DNA from: CAZFAP01 sp964516325
GTDB lineage: Bacteria; Auribacterota; JABMQX01
DNA: 11,407 nt
NCBI GenBank assembly: GCA_964516325.1
Contig: CAZFAP010000159.1
Span: forward strand, 1-11,407
Direction of reading: 5' to 3'
Made by a program: the position numbers and the translations under genes. The notes under the pieces were generated by a model. The model searched no databases, was not told where the DNA came from, and was given only the letters and a program-made list of their open reading frames with translations. This document shows, piece by piece, positions 1 through 4,376 of this stretch (the first letter of the stretch is position 1; each line of letters opens with the position of its first letter).

Positions 1-249
1 TCCAACCGGCGCCGTCAACAACTTTTTGCGAATCCGAATTTGCTCCCACACCCCCCTCATTCCCCAATATCCCAAAAACCGCCTCGGTCCCCACCACCCC
101 AAAAACCAAGATGCGGAATCGCTGACGCACCCCCACCCAAAACGTCCCAAGTCCAGCGCGGTTACGGGAAGCTCACATGGTCCCGGGGCCCAAAATGATG
201 CTCCTCCTTAGGAACCGCCCAGGGCCCACGAACAGCGTAGGCCAATCAC

Positions 250-279
250 CGCCACCGCAGTCCAGCCGCGCCCCTGCCT
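250..279. repeat. 30-bp diverged direct repeat, copy 1
   Basis: This 30-base stretch matches 995-1024 at 25 of 30 positions in the same orientation. The conserved core is CAGCCGCG-C-CCTGCCT at 263-279. The two copies lie upstream of two consecutive genes and bracket the NHL-repeat gene. The similarity is visible by eye; whether it is a genome-wide dispersed repeat is not known from this window. Confidence 0.45.
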
Positions 280-289
280 CAAATGGAAT

Positions 290-320
290 TTGACATTTGC
301 ACTTCGTGCCGTGCAATAAG
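290..320 (+). promoter_or_regulatory. Candidate sigma70-type promoter of the NHL-repeat gene
   Basis: A consensus -35 box TTGACA (290-295) is followed after 19 bases by AATAAG (315-320), a 4/6 match to TATAAT preceded by TG. A perfect inverted repeat TTGCAC (297-302) / GTGCAA (311-316) with an 8-base loop lies between the boxes and overlaps the -10, which is where an operator could sit. The spacer is longer than ideal. The start codon at 406 lies about 80 bases downstream of the expected transcription start. Confidence 0.3.
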
Positions 321-405
321 ACGTGAGGCGGCCAACACCCCCGGCGGGAAGATGGAGGTGTCATTGGTTTTCATGTGATTGAGCTGGCAGCAGAAGCAGG
401 GGGTC

Positions 406-843
406 ATGAAGACAAAGGTGTCGTCGGCGTTAGCTATCCTGCTCGGTGTGTGCGCTGCCTGGTCCCGCGCTTTCGTTGCTCGGGGGAGCGAATCCTACGT
501 GTTTGTCAAGATGTGGCCGTCACCATGGGCGCAATTCGATCGCTCTGGCACCGTTGCGGTTGACACCTCCGGCAACGTCTATGCCGCGGATACCGATAAC
601 CACCGCATCCAGAAGTTCCGGCCGAGCTTCCCCGTGCATCAAGTCGGTTATGGACCGGCGGGTCTGACGGTTGTTTGGAGCAGCGTACCGGGCAAGCGCT
701 GTCAAATCTTGCACAGTCCCGACCTTGCGGCATGGTCAGTCCTTCCGACAATTATTGAGTCCGTAGGAGAGTTCACCCAATGGACCGATGACGCCGTCAC
801 TGAAATCCGCCAGCGCTTCTACAAGATCGAGCTGCTCCCGTAA
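406..843 (+). CDS. Exported protein with a single NHL repeat and Verrucomicrobia-type C-terminal domain
   Basis: The product is 145 residues long and its function is unknown. ATG 406 is chosen because it follows a purine-rich CAGGGGG and opens directly into a Sec-type signal peptide (Met-Lys-Thr-Lys, then an Ala/Leu/Val core to about residue 25). Residues 39-69 form one NHL repeat: 'AVDTSGNVYAADTDNHRIQKF' is the classic signature of these beta-propeller blades. Residues 74-145 resemble the short beta domain (Trp-Ser-x-x-Pro-Gly ... Ser-Pro-Asp-Leu-x-x-Trp ... Arg-Phe-Tyr-Lys) that ends many secreted proteins of Verrucomicrobia-like bacteria. NHL propellers normally need about six blades, so one blade cannot form a propeller by itself. 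The gene is therefore probably a contracted remnant of a longer protein, or it assembles as an oligomer. The reading frame is intact. A perfect stem-loop overlaps the stop codon. Confidence 0.6.
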   Translation: MKTKVSSALAILLGVCAAWSRAFVARGSESYVFVKMWPSPWAQFDRSGTVAVDTSGNVYAADTDNHRIQKFRPSFPVHQVGYGPAGLTVVWSSVPGKRCQILHSPDLAAWSVLPTIIESVGEFTQWTDDAVTEIRQRFYKIELLP

Positions 844-850
844 GCTCGAT
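826..850 (+). terminator. Perfect 8-bp stem-loop overlapping the NHL gene stop codon
   Basis: ATCGAGCT (826-833) pairs perfectly with AGCTCGAT (843-850) around a 9-base loop that carries the stop codon TAA (841-843) at its edge. No T-run follows, so it is not a textbook intrinsic terminator. It could limit 3' exonuclease decay or act as a weak terminator. Confidence 0.35.
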
Positions 851-994
851 GCGGAGTTAGTGGGCTAAGCTCAACCCCGCTCCACGCGAAAAGGGAGACG
901 AACCACCTTGCCGATCTCGCGGTGCGGTCCCAGCGGCGCAATCTGCTTCCGCCTCCCGAGTCCACATGATGGGAACGCCAAGTCCCATCAGCCG

Positions 995-1024
995 CGCCAC
1001 CGAAACTCAGCCGCGCTCCTGCCT
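995..1024. repeat. 30-bp diverged direct repeat, copy 2
   Basis: This is the partner of the repeat at 250-279 (25/30 identical, same orientation). It ends ten bases before the -35 box of the candidate nitrilase promoter, so both copies lie upstream of a predicted promoter (copy 1 ends at 279 and its -35 begins at 290). The spacing from repeat end to -35 is thus nearly the same (10 and 9 bases), which suggests a conserved upstream element rather than a chance match. Confidence 0.45.
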
Positions 1025-1033
1025 GGTCTGCGC

Positions 1034-1062
1034 TTGATTGCCGGGGAATGGAGGGCTATCAT
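1034..1062 (+). promoter_or_regulatory. Promoter of the nitrilase-family gene
   Basis: TTGATT (1034-1039, 4/6 match) and TATCAT (1057-1062, 5/6 match) are separated by exactly 17 bases. Expected transcription would begin near 1069, leaving a leader of about 70 bases before ATG 1141. This also argues against the alternative start at 1048, which lies inside the promoter. Confidence 0.5.
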
Positions 1063-1140
1063 CTTGCGAAAGTTTTGGAAACAGAAGCGTCGGATTTCGA
1101 GGCGACTTTCGAGAGATATCGCGTATTTGGAGAACACCAA

Positions 1141-2496
1141 ATGGGTCAAGTGAGAACGCTCATTGCTTTCGCGGTGCTGATGGCTTGCTTTGGGACGGCA
1201 TTATGCCAGGATGCAGATCGCTCTGCGGCGACGGAGGTTGCTGTAAACACGCTGCTGGAGGCGGCGGACTGGCATCCCGACAAAGGGGGCTGGCAGACCC
1301 GGTCGCAGCGGGAGGAAATCGCGCCGAAGTTCTGGGTGGACCAGGAGGTTTTCCTCAAGGGCAAGAGTTCGCTGGCGATTTCCGGCGGCGGGAATCCGGC
1401 GGCTTACGGGCGGTGGGAGAAGGCAGTCAGCGGGATCGAGGGGCAAAAGTGGTATCGGCTGACGGCTCATTACCGGACGAAGGACGTTCAACACGAAAGG
1501 CAGCGGGTCATCGTCAGGCTCGACTGGCTCGATGAAAAAGGTGAAAGGGTCGAGCAGCCGGATTATCTGACAAGAGTCATCGCCCAGGGCGAATGGAAGC
1601 GGACGGAAGGGACTTTTCAGGCGCCCGCGAAGGCAAAATCCGTGAGAGCGGAGCTTAATCTGGGGTGGTCGGCGGAGGGGACGGTCTGGTGGGATGACAT
1701 AAGGTTGGAGGAGGTTCCCGCGCCGAAAGGAAGGCGGGTTACGCTGACGACGGTTTTCCTCCGCCCGCAGGGAAGCCGGAGTTCTGACGAGAGCGTCCGC
1801 CAATTCTGCCGGATGCTGGAGCTTGCGGCGAGAGACCGTCCGGATATAGCTTGCTTGCCGGAAGCCATCAACCTGATCGGGACGCGATTGAACTATGTGG
1901 AGGCGGCAGAACCTATCCCGGGTCCGACGACGAAGGCGATTGGTGATGTGGCGAAGCGGCTCAAGTTCTACGTGGTCGCAGGCTTGCTCGAGCGAGACGG
2001 GAAGTGCGTCTATAACACCGCGGTCTTGATTGATCGAACGGGCGAGCTTGTCGGGAAGTATCGAAAGGTCTATCTGCCGCGAGAGGAAGTGGAAGGAGGC
2101 TTGACGCCGGGGGACGGCTATCCGGTTTTCGAGACCGATTTCGGGACGGTCGGGATGATGATATGCTGGGACGTGCAGTATGTTGATCCGGCGAGAGCTC
2201 TAGCGGCCGAGGGGGCGGAGCTCATTCTGCTGCCAATCTGGGGCGGGAACGAGACGCTCGCAAAGGCGAGGGCCATCGAGAATCAGATATATCTCGTAAC
2301 GTCCGGTTACGACATGCCGACGTACATAATCAATCCTCTGGGGAAAGTCCTTGGTCAGGCGAGCAAGGAGAAACCGATTGTCTCGCAGGTCGTTGACCTC
2401 GACGAGAGAATCAAGCAGCCGTGGCTCGGTGATATGAAGGCGAGGTTCTGGAAAGAGTGGCGGGCTGATGTGAACATGCCGGGCTGGTCGGAATGA
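1141..2496 (+). CDS. Exported carbon-nitrogen hydrolase (nitrilase superfamily) with N-terminal beta-sandwich domain
   Basis: The product is 451 residues. ATG 1141 follows GGAGA (1129-1133) at good spacing and begins a signal peptide (hydrophobic core about residues 6-18, likely cut near residues 22-23). Residues about 30-192 look like a carbohydrate-binding, galactose-binding-like beta-sandwich ending in Trp-Trp-Asp-Asp-Ile-Arg-Leu (183-189). Residues about 197-440 form a carbon-nitrogen hydrolase domain with the complete family triad: Glu241 (CLPEA), Lys309 (YRKVYL) and Cys342 (ICWD). Such enzymes hydrolyse nitriles or, more often, linear amides and ureides through a cysteine thioester. Export and the binding-like domain suggest a substrate outside the cytoplasm, possibly a glycosylated or polymer-linked amide. 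The specific substrate cannot be read from the sequence. An in-frame ATG at 1048 would bury the signal peptide and is rejected. A long palindromic repeat begins two bases after the stop. Confidence 0.85.
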   Translation: MGQVRTLIAFAVLMACFGTALCQDADRSAATEVAVNTLLEAADWHPDKGGWQTRSQREEIAPKFWVDQEVFLKGKSSLAISGGGNPAAYGRWEKAVSGIEGQKWYRLTAHYRTKDVQHERQRVIVRLDWLDEKGERVEQPDYLTRVIAQGEWKRTEGTFQAPAKAKSVRAELNLGWSAEGTVWWDDIRLEEVPAPKGRRVTLTTVFLRPQGSRSSDESVRQFCRMLELAARDRPDIACLPEAINLIGTRLNYVEAAEPIPGPTTKAIGDVAKRLKFYVVAGLLERDGKCVYNTAVLIDRTGELVGKYRKVYLPREEVEGGLTPGDGYPVFETDFGTVGMMICWDVQYVDPARALAAEGAELILLPIWGGNETLAKARAIENQIYLVTSGYDMPTYIINPLGKVLGQASKEKPIVSQVVDLDERIKQPWLGDMKARFWKEWRADVNMPGWSE

Positions 2497-2497
2497 G

Positions 2498-2581
2498 CCG
2501 CAGATTGACGCAGATGAATGCGGATGGAGCGGCACGCGTTTCCCATCTCATTAATCTGTGCTTATCTGTGTTACTCTGCGG
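2498..2581. repeat. Palindromic dispersed repeat, copy 1 (CGCAGATGnA type)
   Basis: The left arm begins CCGCAGA (2498) and the right arm ends TCTGCGG (2581); the arms are about 30 bases each and imperfectly complementary around a loop near 2528-2550. Many arm differences are G/A transitions that still allow G-U pairing in RNA. Inside the arms a roughly 10-base phrase of the type CGCAGATgaa recurs. It fills most of the gap between the nitrilase-family and TIM-barrel genes. It resembles the second element at 4001-4089 in layout and wording. Confidence 0.65.
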
Positions 2582-2640
2582 TTTGCGTGAGGCGACACGC
2601 GCTATGTAACAAGCCGGCTGTACGAAACATAGGAGGAAAA

Positions 2641-3879
2641 ATGGTCTGGCGTTTGTTGACAGCGGTTATGGTTCTCGCATTTGTTGCGGGCAGAGAAAGC
2701 GCGAGCGAAACGATACAAGAGAAACCGACGATGAAAATCGGATATCGGACGCAGGCGTATTCGCGGATGGAGTTTGCGGAGGCGCTGCGCGACTTGAAGA
2801 GCCGCGGCTACGAAGGGGTCGAATTTTGTCTCGATTCGCCGCCGGTCAGGGGCGCGGAATTCGATGAGGCGGCTGCCCGAAAGTATGCCCGGATGATTTC
2901 CGATGCGGGGTTGGAAGTCTATAGCGTCAGCCACCACGGGAATTTCGTGACCGACGACCGGTTCTTCGAGGAGTTGAAGCGTCTCATCCCGCTCGCTCCG
3001 GCGATGGACACGAAGTTCTTCGTCATCAGCAGCGGGCCGATTGACCGGGAAAATCGGCAGGCACAGCGAATCGTCGCCGAGAAACGGTTGGTGGAGCTTG
3101 CGCGCGCGGCAAAGGAAGCTGGCGTCATCCTCGCATTAGAGCCCGAGCCGAATCTGGCGGTCGAATCAACGCGGGAGATGACGCAGCTTATCTGGAAAAT
3201 CGGGCTGCCGTCGCTGCGGATCAACCTCGACATCGGACACGCCTTTTTGACGGATGGAGACCTCGTGAAATCCATCCGCGACGCCGCGAAACTCATCGTC
3301 CACACGCACATTGACGATATGGCTGCCGGAGTCCACAAGCACCTCGTCCCTGGGACGGGCGAAATTGACCTTCCGGCGGTCATGACCGCCCTTCTGGAGG
3401 TTGGATATGACGGCCCGTTCGTCGTTGACCTCTTCAATCTCGATCCGAAGGAGGCGGCAAATCCAGCATTTGCCGAGATAAAATGGTCGCTCACCATCGC
3501 TTACGAAAAAGCGGCATCCTGGCCTGAAATCGCGCTTTCGCGCTTCGAGCTGCCAAACGCTTTCAAATCCCACCACGATACGGTCTATGCCATGGACCCG
3601 ATGCCGCCGGGCGGCCAGCCCCCGTTCCAGAGCGCCTGGGGATACCTCAATCGCGGCGAGGAGATGGAGCTGCACTATCACCCGACCGAAGAAATCTACC
3701 TCGTCTTCAAGGGGGATGGCGTCGTGACTGTCGGCCTGCGGCAGAAAGAGGTTACGGTCGGCGACGTCATCTTCATCCCCCCCAACCAGATGCACACCAT
3801 GTCCAACCGGTCCAACGCTCCCCTACTCTGGATGGCGGTCTGGTGGAAGGCCCCTGAATCGGGCACGCCAGCCCAATGA
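2641..3879 (+). CDS. Exported sugar isomerase/epimerase-type TIM barrel fused to a cupin
   Basis: The product is 412 residues. ATG 2641 is fixed by a strong ribosome site AGGAGG (2631-2636) and a signal peptide (residues 1 to about 22). Residues about 30-295 are a xylose isomerase-like (AP endonuclease family 2) TIM barrel. Its typical metal and active-site segments are Leu-Glu-Pro-Glu-Pro-Asn (166-171), Asp-Ile-Gly-His (197-200), His-Thr-His-Ile-Asp-Asp (221-226) and Gly-Glu-Ile-Asp (240-243). Residues about 320-405 are a cupin. Motif 1 matches the canonical spacing exactly (His345, His347, Glu351, Gly358), and motif 2 supplies His385 with Asn389; an Asn replaces the usual motif-2 Gly. Barrel members isomerise or epimerise sugars or keto-acids, and cupins bind a metal and small ligands. 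A fused, exported version suggests consecutive steps on one sugar-like compound, but the reaction is unknown. It probably belongs with the upstream hydrolase gene (144-base gap filled mainly by a repeat). Confidence 0.85.
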   Translation: MVWRLLTAVMVLAFVAGRESASETIQEKPTMKIGYRTQAYSRMEFAEALRDLKSRGYEGVEFCLDSPPVRGAEFDEAAARKYARMISDAGLEVYSVSHHGNFVTDDRFFEELKRLIPLAPAMDTKFFVISSGPIDRENRQAQRIVAEKRLVELARAAKEAGVILALEPEPNLAVESTREMTQLIWKIGLPSLRINLDIGHAFLTDGDLVKSIRDAAKLIVHTHIDDMAAGVHKHLVPGTGEIDLPAVMTALLEVGYDGPFVVDLFNLDPKEAANPAFAEIKWSLTIAYEKAASWPEIALSRFELPNAFKSHHDTVYAMDPMPPGGQPPFQSAWGYLNRGEEMELHYHPTEEIYLVFKGDGVVTVGLRQKEVTVGDVIFIPPNQMHTMSNRSNAPLLWMAVWWKAPESGTPAQ

Positions 3880-3934
3880 GTCCGTAAACTCCTTGCCCCG
3901 GCGAGCGCTCGATTTCCAGGAGGCCAACCGCTGA

Positions 3935-3992
3935 GAGCGCAGAGAACGCAGAGAAAAAGAGGTTGGACAGGATAACCCCGCAGATGACGGGG
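3935..3992. repeat. Composite short-repeat tract with small stem-loop
   Basis: The tract begins with GCGCAGAGAACGCAGAG wording, continues into GGACAGGATAAC, and ends in the stem CCCCG (3976-3980) / CGGGG (3988-3992) with a 7-base loop CAGATGA. The 10-mer ACAGGATAAC (3967-3976) recurs in inverted orientation at 6381-6390, which links this tract to the inverted repeat at the convergent gene junction. Confidence 0.45.
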
Positions 3993-4000
3993 GATGATCA

Positions 4001-4089
4001 GGAACCGCAGATGAGCGCAGATGGACGCAGATGGACTGAAAAGTGTATTTCTGCGTGTATCTGCGTGCATCCGCGTGCCCCGCGGTTCC
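4001..4089. repeat. Palindromic dispersed repeat, copy 2 (CGCAGATGnA type)
   Basis: Ends are a perfect inverted repeat GGAACCGC (4001-4008) / GCGGTTCC (4082-4089). Between them the left arm repeats GCAGATG-gACGCAGATG-gAC, and the right arm carries the complementary CTGCGTGTATCTGCGTGCAT wording around a short A/T-rich loop near 4037-4050. Layout and vocabulary match 2498-2581, so the two are members of one family although their exact sequences differ considerably. Confidence 0.65.
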
Positions 4090-4123
4090 CTTCCGATCCG
4101 AAGGACTCCGGGACTGCGGATGA

Positions 4124-4152
4124 CCTTCGCCACCCATAACTGAGGCGTTACA
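4124..4152. repeat. 29-bp direct repeat, copy A
   Basis: This stretch matches 4173-4201 at 21 of 29 positions in the same orientation. The core ACTGAGGCGTTAC (4139-4151) differs by one base from ACTGAGGCATTAC (4188-4200), and both are preceded by a CCCACCC-like stretch. The two copies begin 49 bases apart. Confidence 0.45.
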
Positions 4153-4172
4153 AGAAATCGCAAAAAAAATCT

Positions 4173-4201
4173 TATTCCCCACCCGAGACTGAGGCATTAC
4201 G
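4173..4201. repeat. 29-bp direct repeat, copy B
   Basis: Partner of copy A at 4124-4152. An A-run (about 4161-4168) lies between the copies. It ends 13 bases before the doubled TTGACA at 4214, so the pair could be regulatory sites or just another dispersed repeat. Confidence 0.45.
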
Positions 4202-4213
4202 ACAAGCAGACAC

Positions 4214-4245
4214 TTGACATTGACAGGCGAAACTCGCAATATCAT
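4214..4245 (+). promoter_or_regulatory. Possible promoter of the ADP-ribosylglycohydrolase-family gene
   Basis: TTGACA occurs twice back to back (4214-4219 and 4220-4225). A good -10 candidate TATCAT (4240-4245, 5/6) follows, but the spacers are 20 and 14 bases, both poor for sigma70; weaker -10 options give 17. The call is tentative. The leader to ATG 4377 would be about 125 bases and includes the GGGCTC/GAGCCC pair. Confidence 0.3.
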
Positions 4246-4376
4246 ACGCCATTTCGGGAACGGGGCTCTGATGTGGATGCGGCATCGGCAGCGTCGAGCC
4301 CGATGTCTCTCTGTCGGGAATAGCGGCGCCGCAGAGAAAGGAGTTGTCACATCTAACCAAAATCAAGGGGAGAACA

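Larger units (their letters stand above)
1..405. other. Noncoding C-rich stretch before the NHL gene
   Basis: No convincing gene is visible. Frame 1 is open from the window edge to a TGA at 196-198, but the predicted peptide is low-complexity, rich in Pro, Gln and Lys, and resembles no family I know. The DNA from about 45 to 145 is strongly C/A-rich, and the short phrase CCCAAAAACC occurs at 69-78 and again at 100-109. The right end holds one copy of a 30-base direct repeat (250-279) and a candidate promoter (290-320) for the gene that starts at 406. No RNA gene was recognised. Confidence 0.5.
844..1140. other. Noncoding spacer with the second direct repeat and a promoter
   Basis: This spacer separates the NHL gene from the nitrilase-family gene. 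It contains the second copy of the 30-base direct repeat (995-1024) and a well-spaced promoter (1034-1062). Open frames crossing it (for example from 908 or 1038) give Arg/Ser-rich peptides without family resemblance and are not taken as genes. Confidence 0.5.
3880..4376. other. Repeat-rich spacer before the ADP-ribosylglycohydrolase-family gene
   Basis: This 497-base spacer holds no credible gene; long minus-strand frames through it are rich in Arg, Ser and Cys and come from repeat sequence. From left to right it contains CGCAGAGAACGCAGAGAA-type repeats (about 3935-3957), an ACAGGATAAC phrase (3967-3976), a small CCCCG/CGGGG stem-loop (3976-3992), a long palindromic repeat (4001-4089), two 29-base direct repeats (4124-4152 and 4173-4201), a doubled TTGACA (4214-4225), and GGGCTC (4263-4268) / GAGCCC (4296-4301), which could form a leader hairpin. 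Confidence 0.6.

Noticed and set aside
26..211. 61-residue plus-strand frame and the 1-198 open frame at the left edge
   Set aside because: Low-complexity Pro/His/Lys-rich translations from C/A-rich DNA, with no family resemblance or ribosome site.
1048..1140. Upstream in-frame ATG for the nitrilase-family gene
   Set aside because: It would place 31 charged residues before the signal peptide and lies inside the predicted promoter.
2518..2640. Upstream in-frame start for the TIM-barrel/cupin gene
   Set aside because: It runs through the palindromic repeat; ATG 2641 has an ideal ribosome site and begins a signal peptide.
3166..3795. 209-residue and overlapping 192-residue minus-strand frames opposite the TIM-barrel/cupin gene
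   Set aside because: The plus strand encodes complete barrel and cupin motifs with a strong AGGAGG site; the minus frames show nothing comparable.
3935..4089. Possible CRISPR-like array from recurring CGCAGA/GCAGATG units
   Set aside because: Units are about 10 bases, without unique spacers of constant length and without cas genes; they form palindromic arms instead.
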